A DNA stretch of 7,308 nucleotides from Candidatus Doudnabacteria bacterium. GTDB taxonomy: Bacteria > Patescibacteriota > Doudnabacteria > UBA920 > 2-01-FULL-50-11. How positions within the stretch are numbered: position 1 is the stretch's first letter; each line of letters starts with the position of its first letter. Below the pieces are notes generated by a model. The model made no database searches. It was not told the origin of the DNA and saw nothing but the letters and a program-made list of their open reading frames with translations. The DNA is taken from assembly GCA_016205055.1 (NCBI GenBank), contig JACQJK010000090.1, positions 1 to 7,308 on the forward strand, given 5' to 3'. Shown one piece after another: positions 1-6,602 of this stretch. Both the position numbers and the translations under genes were made by a program.

Positions 1-20
1 AATTCAAGAATACTGCAAAA

Positions 21-52
21 CAAAACCCTCTCTTCGAAACGAACGGGTTTTG
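21..52. terminator. Hairpin, possible terminator of an upstream gene
   Basis: An 8-bp perfect inverted repeat, CAAAACCC (21-28) with GGGTTTTG (45-52), encloses a second 4-bp stem TTCG (33-36) with CGAA (40-43) and a three-base loop. The arms are A-rich on the left and T-rich on the right, the look of a bidirectional intrinsic terminator. There is no long T run after it, so termination strength is uncertain. It may end a gene lying left of the window. The last bases of the right arm overlap the possible -35 of the next gene. Confidence 0.4.
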
Positions 53-76
53 CAATTTACCCGATAATGATACAAT
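50..76 (+). promoter_or_regulatory. Extended -10 promoter of the 525-aa gene
   Basis: The -10 element TACAAT (71-76, one mismatch to TATAAT) is preceded by TGA at 68-70, giving the extended -10 form TGnTACAAT. A weak -35, TTGCAA, sits at 50-55 with a 15-base spacer; an extended -10 can compensate for this. Transcription would start near 83, about 25 bases before the ATG at 109. No good Shine-Dalgarno lies in that leader. This is a motif match only. Confidence 0.5.
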
Positions 77-108
77 AACCGCAAGAGTGAAGTGTAACCG
101 AAACAAAC

Positions 109-1686
109 ATGGTCAACAACGACCTGCTAGTTTACGTCAAACAACAGCGCAACGCCGGGGTCGAGCAGGAAGAAATTAAAAAAATCTTGCTCGAGCGCGG
201 CTGGCAGGAAACTGATGTTAATGAAGCGCTAACAGCCGCAGAACAGGCCACTGACCAACCCTACGCGGCGCCAGTGTCGTTTACCCAAACTAGCGCAGTG
301 GGCGGGGGCCTGGCCCAGAACAAAAAAATCCTGATCCCGGCATTCATCACCGCCGGCGCTCTGCTCATCGGCGGTGCGGCCTTTGCCGCTTACTACTTCA
401 CTTCCTCACCGGAAAAACTGGTCGGAAGAGTGTTGGATAAAATTAACAAAACCACTTCTGTCAAGTTCGCCGCGGACCTTAACGTAGAATTTCCCGCCCC
501 TGCGTATCTTGACTTTCCCGCCACGGACGATGCTGAACGAACAGGCAAGATGAAACTGTCTTTCACCGGCGGCGCCGATGAATCTGACCCGGCTGATCCT
601 AAATTCCAGATGACCGGCCGAGTTTTTGTCAGTGGCCTAAGTCAAGACCGTTTCGAGTTAAACCTGGATCTTGCCGGAACCGGCAAAAAAGTTTTCTTTA
701 AACTTTCCAATCTCCCCAAAAACGAATACATTGACACCAGTATCGTAAACGACCGTTGGATCTTGATGGACACCGCCCAACTCCAAGATTCGCTCGGCGC
801 ATCTTCCGCCATCAACCCTTTGGGTCCAGGATTGTTTAGCGGTCAACTCAAACCCGAGCAACGGGAGCAACTTATACAAAGCGTCCAAAAAAACCAAGTC
901 ATTAAAATCAAACAAAAACTGGGGGATGAAAAAATTGAGGGCGAGCCGACGCAACATTATCGCCTGGCTTTCGACCAAGCAGGTTTAGTCGCTTTCCTTG
1001 CTGACGCGGTAAAAATTATGGGTTTGCCGGAAACTGGTCAAGCGCCCGACTTGCCGGCGGAAGCTGAAAAATTATTAAACGACCTGAATTTCGAGGCCTG
1101 GATCGGCAAAAAAGATTCCCTGCCTTATAAACTGATTGTTTCCTCCGACCTCCCGGAAAGCTTGAATGGTGCGACGGGCAAATTTGAATACACCATAAAC
1201 TTCCATGACTACAATAAGCCCGTGATTGTTGATATTCCGGAAAATGCGATTAATTTTGAAGATCTTTTCGACGAGCTTCTCAAAAACGACTCCGGCCCCC
1301 AAGACTACGACATAACCGGCGATCCTTCTGATCGGGACGCGAGAAGGGTGGCCGACGTGCGGCAAATCATGACCGCCCTGGAACTTTTCTTCAACGACAA
1401 TGCGCGCTATCCCAAGGACCTAAACGGCATGCCTGATCCGAATGACGGAGCGGTGACTTTTACCACCTATATAAAATATTTCCCTTTTGCGCCGACCCCT
1501 GCTGACGGCAACTGTACATTGGAGGAAAACAAATATCTTTATAAATTGGTTAACGACGGCGAATATAAGCTGACATTTTGTTTAGGGGCCTCATCGGGCG
1601 GATTGGGGTCAGGATTGCATAGCGCCGGCCCGGCGGGTTTTGACGCTAACTTATTTCAAAACATCGCCCCGCGACCGCTTGACTAA
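109..1686 (+). CDS. Membrane-anchored multidomain protein with C-terminal pilin-like domain
   Basis: This 525-residue protein has four visible parts. Residues 1-45 form a small helical module (LLVYVKQQRNAGV...GWQETDVNEAL), a UBA-like pattern that recurs at the start of Parcubacteria membrane proteins. After a linker, residues 74-97 form one transmembrane helix. Residues about 100-380 are predominantly beta-like with short helices. The stretch EAWIGKKDSLPYKL followed by FHDYNKPVIVDIP resembles LppX/LprG- or LolA-like lipid-binding folds, but this is inferred from pattern, not shown. Residues about 408-511 match the globular part of type II secretion or type IV pilin-like proteins: DARRVADVRQIMTALELFFNDNARYP, cysteines 469 and 491 that may form a disulfide, and the ending SGLHSAGPAGF. 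The usual pilin N-terminal methylation helix is absent, so the pilin fold appears fused to an anchored protein. The pilin part is likely extracytoplasmic. It is transcribed alone, convergent with dnaJ. Function is unknown. Confidence 0.9.
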   Translation: MVNNDLLVYVKQQRNAGVEQEEIKKILLERGWQETDVNEALTAAEQATDQPYAAPVSFTQTSAVGGGLAQNKKILIPAFITAGALLIGGAAFAAYYFTSSPEKLVGRVLDKINKTTSVKFAADLNVEFPAPAYLDFPATDDAERTGKMKLSFTGGADESDPADPKFQMTGRVFVSGLSQDRFELNLDLAGTGKKVFFKLSNLPKNEYIDTSIVNDRWILMDTAQLQDSLGASSAINPLGPGLFSGQLKPEQREQLIQSVQKNQVIKIKQKLGDEKIEGEPTQHYRLAFDQAGLVAFLADAVKIMGLPETGQAPDLPAEAEKLLNDLNFEAWIGKKDSLPYKLIVSSDLPESLNGATGKFEYTINFHDYNKPVIVDIPENAINFEDLFDELLKNDSGPQDYDITGDPSDRDARRVADVRQIMTALELFFNDNARYPKDLNGMPDPNDGAVTFTTYIKYFPFAPTPADGNCTLEENKYLYKLVNDGEYKLTFCLGASSGGLGSGLHSAGPAGFDANLFQNIAPRPLD

Positions 1687-1713
1687 ACCCGCTTCAAGAT
1701 CGGTGAAATACAA

Positions 1714-1739
1714 AATCCTAAGCGTCAATGCTTAGGGTT
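1714..1739. terminator. Hairpin between the 525-aa gene and dnaJ
   Basis: CCTAAGC (1717-1723) pairs with GCTTAGG (1730-1736) across a six-base loop, and three more pairs (one G-T) extend it to a 10-bp stem. It begins 27 bases after the stop codon of the 525-aa gene. On the + strand no T run follows. On the - strand the stem is followed by ATTTTGTATTT, so it looks more like an intrinsic terminator for transcripts coming from dnaJ. Confidence 0.5.
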
Positions 1740-1809
1740 GATTAGTTGAGCAGGGCCAAACCGCCCATCGACACCTGCCCCAGGTCAAACCAAACCGTTA
1801 TAATCTGCG

Positions 1810-1849
1810 TGCAAGGGGGAGTCCTTTACCTAAAGGACTCCCCCTTGCA
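1810..1849. repeat. 40-base near-perfect palindrome in the convergent gap
   Basis: Two perfect 19-base arms, 1810-1828 (TGCAAGGGGGAGTCCTTTA) and 1831-1849, are separated only by CC. The RNA would form a very stable hairpin on either strand. It lies between two convergent genes, 123 bases after one stop and 85 bases from the other, which suits a bidirectional transcription barrier or mRNA 3' end stabiliser. Neither strand has a T run after it, so it is not a textbook intrinsic terminator. A palindromic mobile or REP-like element is an alternative. A perfect TATAAT lies just before it at 1799-1804, without a matching -35. Confidence 0.7.
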
Positions 1850-1883
1850 ACAAAACACGTACTCTGAAGCAAGCGCGTATTTT

Positions 1884-1899
1884 CAAAAAACCTTTTTTG
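1884..1899. repeat. Small A/T palindrome downstream of dnaJ
   Basis: CAAAAAA (1884-1890) and TTTTTTG (1893-1899) form a perfect 7-bp inverted repeat around a CC centre, 36 bases past the dnaJ stop on the - strand. The stem is weak and may be no more than A/T-rich spacer. Its CC centre matches the larger palindrome at 1810-1849. Confidence 0.3.
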
Positions 1900-1934
1900 C
1901 TCTCACTACTCAACTACAATCTACAACCTACTCG

Positions 1935-3086
1935 CTATTCAAACTGTCCTTTGATTTTGTCCCACACGCTTTCCCCCACGTCAACCAGCTCCCCTTTTTC
2001 TTCGGCCAACCGCTGCAGGATCTCCCGTTCTTTTTTAGAAAGCTTGGTTGGCGTGACTACATAAACCGTGACTAAATGATCCCCGCGGTGACGGGAATTT
2101 AATTCCGGCACGCCTTTGGCGCGCAAGCGGAAAATTTTCCCGCTTTGCGTGCCAGCCGGAATTTTCATTTCCACCGGCCCGTCCACGGTTTGAACCTCAA
2201 TCCTCGAACCCAGGGCCGCTTGATAAAAACTGATCGGGGTTTCCGAAAGAATACTTAAGCCGTCCCGTTTTAGGGTCGCGTGCGCCACAACGCGGACCTT
2301 GATGTATAAATCCCCGGTCGCACTGCCGTGGTATCCCACCTCGCCTTGCCCCGTAATTCGCACCCGCTGGCCGTCATCAATGCCGGGAGGAATAATTACA
2401 CTCAAGGTCTTGATCTGCACTTTCACGCCTTTACCCTCGCAAGTATCGCAGGTCTGTTCCGGAATTTTGCCGCGGCCGCCGCACTCCGCACAAGTCGTGG
2501 AAGTGGCTATATTACCCAAAATTGTCCGCTGCACTCGTCTAATCTGACCCTGGCCGTGGCACTTCCCGCAAGTCCTAAGCTTGGTGCCCGGCTTCGCCCC
2601 GTTGCCGCGGCATACCGGACACACATCCCGTTTTTGCAATTTTACCTCTTTCTCCACGCCAAACACGGCTTCCAAAAAGCTGATCTCCAAAACCATCTCC
2701 AAATCCACACCGCGCTCCCTGCGGCTTCCTTCTTGCTGCGTGCCGAAGCCGAAAATGTCCGAAAAAATATCACCGAAATCGAATCCGCTGTTCGATCCGT
2801 TGCCGAACCCAAAACCGGAAAAGCCGCGCGTAAAATCGGCAAAAGGATCGGCGCCGCCAAACCCCCCGCTCCCGGGCTGCTCGAAAGTCGTGCCGAAACG
2901 ATCATATTGCACGCGTTTACCCTCGTCAGACAAAACCTGATAGGCCTGATTGATCTCGCGGAACTTTTTGTCGTCCCCGCCGGTTTTATCAGGATGGTGC
3001 TCGTGGGCAAGCTTTCGGTAAGCGCGCCGAATCTCCTCGGCCGACGCCCCTTTATGCACTCCTAAAATGTCGTAGTAATCAGCCAT
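1935..3086 (-). CDS. dnaJ: Chaperone protein DnaJ (type I Hsp40)
   Basis: DnaJ delivers unfolded substrates to DnaK and stimulates its ATPase in the cytoplasm. All type I parts are present in 383 residues, a normal family length. The J domain is residues 1-65, starting MADYYDILGV, with the essential HPD at 31-33. A Gly/Phe-rich stretch spans about 71-117 (GFGGADPF, GFGFGNG, FGDIFSDIFGFG). The zinc domain has four CxxCxGxG repeats: CPVCRGNG (156), CGKCHGQG (173), CAECGGRG (199) and CDTCEGKG (213), so both zinc sites are intact. The C-terminal substrate-binding domains follow, with VIIPPGIDDGQRVRITGQGE at 230-249. The ATG gives the canonical N-terminus, though no Shine-Dalgarno is visible. It is the last gene of the - strand chaperone cluster, 94 bases after the membrane protein gene. 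That gap contains unusual repeats and could hold a separate promoter. Confidence 0.98.
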   Translation of the reverse strand: MADYYDILGVHKGASAEEIRRAYRKLAHEHHPDKTGGDDKKFREINQAYQVLSDEGKRVQYDRFGTTFEQPGSGGFGGADPFADFTRGFSGFGFGNGSNSGFDFGDIFSDIFGFGTQQEGSRRERGVDLEMVLEISFLEAVFGVEKEVKLQKRDVCPVCRGNGAKPGTKLRTCGKCHGQGQIRRVQRTILGNIATSTTCAECGGRGKIPEQTCDTCEGKGVKVQIKTLSVIIPPGIDDGQRVRITGQGEVGYHGSATGDLYIKVRVVAHATLKRDGLSILSETPISFYQAALGSRIEVQTVDGPVEMKIPAGTQSGKIFRLRAKGVPELNSRHRGDHLVTVYVVTPTKLSKKEREILQRLAEEKGELVDVGESVWDKIKGQFE

Positions 3087-3093
3087 ATTTTTT

Positions 3094-3175
3094 GAATAAG
3101 GAATAACGAATCACCAATAACGTATTTGTGTTTTTGCCGTTCGGTACGTTATTCCTAATTCCTTCTTCGTTATTC
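3094..3175. repeat. Four AATAACG(A/T)A units before dnaJ, two on each strand
   Basis: The unit AATAACGWA occurs at 3102-3110 and 3116-3124 on the + strand and again, inverted, at 3145-3153 and 3166-3174. They form alternative stems. GAATAACGAA (3101-3110) pairs with TTCGTTATTC (3166-3175), AATAACGTA (3116-3124) with TACGTTATT (3145-3153), and AGGAATAACG (3099-3108) with CGTTATTCCT (3147-3156). This nearly fills the 94-base gap between the membrane protein gene and dnaJ. It could be a processing or stability hairpin in the polycistronic mRNA, an operator with multiple sites, or a degenerate intergenic repeat. Confidence 0.65.
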
Positions 3176-3180
3176 GACTA

Positions 3181-4146
3181 TCAAATCTCAACATGTTCGG
3201 CTAAAATTTCCACCGTGGTAACGCGCAAAAAACCCGACAAGCGCAACAGCCAAAATAACGCCACTCCGCCGGCTTGGGAAACAAGCCCCACCACCACCGA
3301 CAAGAGCCGCAACAAAGAAAAAATCGCCAAGGCGTAAACCGCCGGCAGTACGGCGCTTATCGGCAGTAATTTCTTTTCAAACCCCTCCACCAGCTCGGCG
3401 ATTTTTTGCTCCACCGCCAATTCTGTGACTTTTGACAGCGGCTCGTCCCCGTTTGCCGCAATGCCCAAACTGGCCATTAACTGCTCTCGCCGCTCGGCAA
3501 GGTACTGCTGTTGTTGCTCCACAGGCAAAGTTTCGTAATCAATTAGTGTTGAGGAGAAACTGGTGATTAAATAATCGTCCAGGGTTAAGCCCGGATCAAA
3601 ACCGGGCAGCTCTCGTTCAATAATCGGCAGTACTCCTTTGGTGACCGCGCGGGAAAGCCGGGAATAAAAACCGCTTTTATCAAGCGCGAGTTGCCCGGCG
3701 ATGGAACCATAGACGTTAAAGGACACAACCAGCAGATAACTTAACAAAATGATGCTGGCAACGCTGCGGAGTACCGAATTCGGCGCAAACTTGATGTTGT
3801 TGTGCAGCTCAAACTGGGTGTGGTGGTAGGCCCGCCAGAAGCCAAAGAACACCAGGGCGATAGCCAGGAGCGCGTACAAAGAAAGCGGGAAAAAAGCCAA
3901 GTACGCAAACGATAACCCCACCGCCAGCAGGAAAAATAATCGCTGGTCAACAACAATTACGGCCAAAGCAGTCAGGGGAATACCCGCAACCAGTAATACG
4001 GCCGGCAACAACCAATCGGCAACCTGCTCGGTCGTCAAAGCAATTTGGGTATAATGAAACAGAAAAAGCCAAACCAAAATTACCGTTAACATAACCGCGG
4101 AAACTTTAACGACCTTGACCAGCGGGGTTGTTGTGCCGGTTTCCAT
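3181..4146 (-). CDS. Polytopic membrane protein of unknown function
   Basis: I do not recognise a family for this 321-residue protein. Hydrophobic segments lie at about 15-33, 45-66, 69-86, 88-104, 128-147 and 264-288, with a shorter seventh at about 291-306. By the positive-inside rule the basic N-terminus (KVVK) and the 105-127 loop are cytoplasmic. That would put the large soluble stretch of about 148-262 outside the membrane. This stretch is rich in Glu and Gln (PVEQQQQYLAERREQL) and probably helical. No cysteine, catalytic motif or transporter signature is apparent. The ATG is 9 bases after the DUF3467 stop with no Shine-Dalgarno, so the two genes are probably co-transcribed and may act together. 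It sits between dnaK and dnaJ, an unusual place for such a gene. The real-gene call rests on length, clean transmembrane pattern and tight spacing. Confidence 0.85.
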   Translation of the reverse strand: METGTTTPLVKVVKVSAVMLTVILVWLFLFHYTQIALTTEQVADWLLPAVLLVAGIPLTALAVIVVDQRLFFLLAVGLSFAYLAFFPLSLYALLAIALVFFGFWRAYHHTQFELHNNIKFAPNSVLRSVASIILLSYLLVVSFNVYGSIAGQLALDKSGFYSRLSRAVTKGVLPIIERELPGFDPGLTLDDYLITSFSSTLIDYETLPVEQQQQYLAERREQLMASLGIAANGDEPLSKVTELAVEQKIAELVEGFEKKLLPISAVLPAVYALAIFSLLRLLSVVVGLVSQAGGVALFWLLRLSGFLRVTTVEILAEHVEI

Positions 4147-4155
4147 GCGCGGGTT

Positions 4156-4434
4156 CTACTGCTTAGTGGTAAACCCAAAATCTCGCCCCGGTTCTTCCGC
4201 CACCTTGATTTCCCCAAACGACCGTTCATAACGCGATAAATTGTCCTGCATGGCGCGCGTGATCCGCTTAAAATGGCCGGGACTGGTAATAATCCGGGCG
4301 GTCAAGATACCGGCCGGGGGAAAAACGTTCATGAAATCCATGGCGAACTCTTCGACGTTGTGAGAAACCTGCATCATATTGGCGTACCGGCCTTTGAGGG
4401 TTTCGTCATCGGCTTTGACTTGAATGTTTTGCAT
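4156..4434 (-). CDS. DUF3467 family protein
   Basis: This 92-residue protein matches the DUF3467 pattern. It has LKGRYANMMQVSHNVEEFAMDF at about 14-35, a central FPPAGILTARIITSPGHFKRI at 38-58, and a closing helix MQDNLSRYERSFGEI. The family is small, widespread in bacteria and archaea, and has no established function. The length is typical. There is no signal peptide or membrane segment, so it is expected in the cytoplasm. It is the first gene after the hairpin array that follows dnaK and lies 9 bases upstream of the membrane protein gene. Only A/T-rich sequence and no Shine-Dalgarno precedes the ATG, so a leaderless or near-leaderless start is possible. The family assignment is from memory of its conserved residues. 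Confidence 0.85.
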   Translation of the reverse strand: MQNIQVKADDETLKGRYANMMQVSHNVEEFAMDFMNVFPPAGILTARIITSPGHFKRITRAMQDNLSRYERSFGEIKVAEEPGRDFGFTTKQ

Positions 4435-4462
4435 AAATAATGATGGTTAATGCTGTTTCGAC

Positions 4463-4496
4463 AAAACGCCCGGTCGGAAAAACCGGGCACTGTTTT
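4463..4496. terminator. Terminator-like hairpin between dnaK and the DUF3467 gene
   Basis: GCCCGGT (4468-4474) pairs with ACCGGGC (4482-4488) across a seven-base loop. AAAAC (4463-4467) and GTTTT (4492-4496) extend the stem past a three-base bulge. T-rich sequence follows on both strands (GTTTTATT on +, GTTTTGTC on -), the look of a bidirectional intrinsic terminator. On the - strand it would end the dnaK transcript and separate it from the DUF3467 gene. Confidence 0.6.
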
Positions 4497-4706
4497 ATTC
4501 TCCTCCGCCCATTCGGCTTGCGCCCGAGGGCGTTGCCGCAGTCAATACCCCGCTTCTCGACTTTGCTCGAAACGGGAATCGAAATGATGAGAATCCTCCG
4601 AATCCGCCTAAGGCGGAGAAGGAGGGATGCGGAGCTTCGGACGAATGAACTCTAGTTGATAAGCCGAAGAGGCCTCGACGGCTTGTTGCAAGGTAGTTCA
4701 TTTTTT
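4463..4706. other. Array of five tandem hairpins downstream of dnaK, candidate structured RNA
   Basis: Nearly the whole gap between dnaK and the DUF3467 gene can fold into hairpins. H1 is the terminator-like stem at 4463-4496. H2 (4514-4538) has CGGC/GCCG outside CGCCC/GGGCG with a two-base loop. H3 (4549-4576) has a 10-bp stem with two bulged C bases, CCCG-TT-TCGA against TCGA-AA-CGGG. H4 (4594-4626) has CCTCC/GGAGG and TCCGCC/GGCGGA around matching GAA spacers. H5 (4644-4702) has AATGAACT/AGTTCATT outside AAGCCG/CGGCTT, overlaps the dnaK stop codon, and is followed on the + strand by TTTTTTCTCTTT. Either strand could carry it: as a 3' region of the dnaK mRNA, or as a + strand RNA ending at the T run. 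A weak + promoter match (TTGACT 4415-4420, AATAAT 4436-4441, 15-base spacer) exists. No known RNA family is recognised, and a patchwork of dispersed hairpin repeats is the main alternative. Confidence 0.45.
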
Positions 4707-6524
4707 CTCTTTAAAGTCGCCCTCCACCGTGTCGCCGGAATCTTTATCCGGGGTCGTTCCGCCATCCTGCTTGCCCGTCCCGGCTTGCTGGTACATCGCC
4801 GCGCCGACTTTCTGAATTTCAGCCGAAAGTTCGTCAAGACCTTTGCGAACGGCGGCCGCGTCAGATGCGTCCTTGACTTTTTTGAGGGCTGCGATCTTTT
4901 CCTCAACCTTCTTGCGCGAATCTTCCGGAATTTTTTCCTGATTTTCCTTGAGGGTTTTCTCGGAAACGGCGATCACCTGATCGGCTTGATTGCGCAAATC
5001 GACCAATTCTTTTTTTTGCCGATCTTCGCTCGCGTGGGCCTCCGCTTCTTTCTTCATCCGTTCAATCTCGTCTTTGGAAAGGTTGGATGAACCGGAAATC
5101 GTAATTTTTTGCACTTTGCTCGTGGCTTTGTCTTTTGCCGAAACGTTTAAGATGCCGTTGGCGTCAATGTCAAACGTGACCTCAACCTGCGGCAGCCCGC
5201 GCGGCGACGGCGGAATGCCGTCAAGAATAAACTGGCCCAAGCTCTTGTTATCCGCGGCCATCGGCCGTTCGCCCTGTAAAACGTTAATCTCCACCGAAGT
5301 CTGGTTGTCGGCCGCGGTGGAAAAAATTTGGGTTTTGGAGGTCGGAATAGTCGTGTTTCTTTCAATTAAAGAAGTGCGCACGCCTCCCAAAGTTTCAATG
5401 CCCAAAGTCAGCGGCGTCACGTCTAACAACAAGACGTCTTTTACTTCCCCGCCCAACACCCCGGCCTGGATGGCCGCGCCCTTGGCGACCGCCTCCATGG
5501 GATCCACACTGCGCTCGATTTTGTTCCCAAAATAATCTTCCAAAAACTTCAGCACCAGCGGCATGCGCGTCGGCCCGCCGATCAAAATTACCTTGTCGAT
5601 TTCCGCAGGTGATAACTTGGCGTCTTCCAAAGCTTGCTTAATCGGCCCGCGCGAGCGTTCCACGATCGGCTTTACCAGTTCCTCAAGCTTGGCCCGGGTG
5701 ATTTTGGTAGTCAAGTGCTTAGGTCCTGAAGCATCGGCGGTGATAAAAGGCAAATTAATGTCCGTCTCCAAAGTGGTGGACAATTCAATCTTGGCTTTTT
5801 CCGCGCCCTCCTTCAGACGGTTCGCGGCCATCTTGTCGCGAGTCAAATCCACGCCTTCCTGTTTCTTAAACTCGCCCGCCAAATGCTCTATTAGCAGACT
5901 GTCCATGTCTGTCCCGCCAAGATGGGTATCGCCGGAGGTGGAAATCACTTCAAACACGCCCTGGCCAAAATCCATAATAGTCACATCCAGCGTGCCGCCG
6001 CCGAGATCGTAAACTAAAATCTTCTGCTCTTTTTCCGATTTATCCAACCCGTAGGCCAAAGCGGCGGCCGTCGGTTCGTTGATGATGCGAACCACTTCCA
6101 AACCCGCGATTTCACCGGCGTTCTTGGTGGCTTGGCGCTGGGCGTCGTCAAAATAAGCCGGAACGGTAATGACCGCTTTTTGTACCGGCTCGCCTAAGTA
6201 GGCCTCCGAATCGCGCTTAATCTTTTGCAGGATAAAGGCGGAAATCTGCTCGGGCGTATATTCCTTGCCGTGCAAGGCAATCTTTTCTTTCGTGCCCATC
6301 TTGCGTTTGACGGCAGACACCGTGCCTTCCGGGTTAGTGACGGCTTGCCGGCGGGCCGGCTCCCCCACCAGCATCTGCTCGTCTTTGCCGAATGCGACAT
6401 AGGACGGAAAGGATTTTCCACCAGCTGACGTGCCTTCCGCCGACGGAATAATCGCTGGTTTGCCGCCTTCCAATACCGCGGCGGCAGAATTAGATGTGCC
6501 TAAATCTATTCCGATAATTTTCAT
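4698..6524 (-). CDS. dnaK: Chaperone protein DnaK (Hsp70)
   Basis: DnaK is the ATP-driven cytoplasmic Hsp70 that binds exposed hydrophobic peptide segments and cycles with DnaJ and GrpE. The nucleotide-binding domain (about 1-362) shows IGIDLGTSNS (4-13), VPAYFDDAQRQATKNAG (121-137), INEPTAAALAYG (148-159), DLGGGTLDV (173-181) and VILIGGPTRMP (312-322). The phosphate loop has Ser where the usual form is DLGTTNS, a conservative change. The 20-odd-residue insert that Gram-negative DnaKs carry after the KRKMG region is missing, as in Gram-positive-type and archaeal proteins. The interdomain linker is DVLLLDVTPL (363-372). The substrate-binding beta domain runs to about 485, the helical lid to about 580, and a Gly/Asp/Lys tail ends VEGDFKEKK. 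At 608 residues it is full length. No Shine-Dalgarno precedes the ATG, and no CIRCE (TTAGCACTC-N9-GAGTGCTAA) or HAIR operator appears in the A/T-rich 85 bases shared with the divergent small gene. Confidence 0.98.
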   Translation of the reverse strand: MKIIGIDLGTSNSAAAVLEGGKPAIIPSAEGTSAGGKSFPSYVAFGKDEQMLVGEPARRQAVTNPEGTVSAVKRKMGTKEKIALHGKEYTPEQISAFILQKIKRDSEAYLGEPVQKAVITVPAYFDDAQRQATKNAGEIAGLEVVRIINEPTAAALAYGLDKSEKEQKILVYDLGGGTLDVTIMDFGQGVFEVISTSGDTHLGGTDMDSLLIEHLAGEFKKQEGVDLTRDKMAANRLKEGAEKAKIELSTTLETDINLPFITADASGPKHLTTKITRAKLEELVKPIVERSRGPIKQALEDAKLSPAEIDKVILIGGPTRMPLVLKFLEDYFGNKIERSVDPMEAVAKGAAIQAGVLGGEVKDVLLLDVTPLTLGIETLGGVRTSLIERNTTIPTSKTQIFSTAADNQTSVEINVLQGERPMAADNKSLGQFILDGIPPSPRGLPQVEVTFDIDANGILNVSAKDKATSKVQKITISGSSNLSKDEIERMKKEAEAHASEDRQKKELVDLRNQADQVIAVSEKTLKENQEKIPEDSRKKVEEKIAALKKVKDASDAAAVRKGLDELSAEIQKVGAAMYQQAGTGKQDGGTTPDKDSGDTVEGDFKEKK

Positions 6525-6554
6525 AGATGTTTTTTAATTGCTTTAATTAATGAC

Positions 6555-6581
6555 TTGATTGATGAAAAAATATGTGATAAT
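6555..6581 (+). promoter_or_regulatory. Extended -10 promoter of the 61-aa gene
   Basis: TGTGATAAT (6573-6581) is an extended -10 element, TGn plus GATAAT with one mismatch to TATAAT. A -35 candidate, TTGATT (6555-6560), lies 15 bases upstream. Transcription would start near 6588, about 22 bases before the ATG at 6610. The same A/T-rich block must hold the dnaK promoter on the other strand. A - strand TATTAT (6577-6582) overlaps the + strand -10, so the two promoters might compete. Confidence 0.6.
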
Positions 6582-6594
6582 ATTCCGGGCTAGC

Positions 6595-6602
6595 AAGGGA
6601 GG
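6595..6602 (+). promoter_or_regulatory. Strong Shine-Dalgarno that fixes the start of the 61-aa gene
   Basis: AAGGGAGG ends 7 bases before the ATG at 6610, an optimal spacing. It is the only strong ribosome binding site seen in the window. It excludes the in-frame upstream ATG at 6559, which would lie inside the promoter. An in-frame GTG at 6607 is a less likely start because its spacing is only 4 bases. Confidence 0.75.

Noticed and set aside
1799..1804. Perfect TATAAT before the large palindrome, as promoter of a small RNA
   Set aside because: There is no -35 at any suitable spacing, no extended TGn, and the start would fall at the base of the hairpin.
1746..2075. A 109-codon + strand frame between the 525-aa gene and dnaJ
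   Set aside because: It runs through the 40-base palindrome and into antisense dnaJ, with no Shine-Dalgarno or homology.
2328..3065. A 245-codon + strand reading frame opposite dnaJ
   Set aside because: It is antisense to a fully conserved dnaJ, has no start signals, and its product is low-complexity Ala/Pro/Arg-rich.
4050..4055. Perfect TATAAT on the + strand inside the membrane protein gene
   Set aside because: No matching -35 or extended -10 is present and no downstream + strand gene would use it.
4495..4701. A 68-codon - strand reading frame across the hairpin array
   Set aside because: It consists of translated hairpins (SALGGFGGFSSF, Ser/Arg-rich), overlaps the dnaK stop, and has no start signals.
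4463..4706. Known structured RNA (tmRNA, RNase P RNA, 6S or SRP RNA) in the dnaK downstream gap
   Set aside because: I looked for their conserved sequence signatures, such as GAGGAAAGTCC of RNase P, and found none.
4990..5535. A 181-codon + strand reading frame opposite dnaK
   Set aside because: It is the complement of conserved dnaK codons with no ribosome binding site or recognisable domain.
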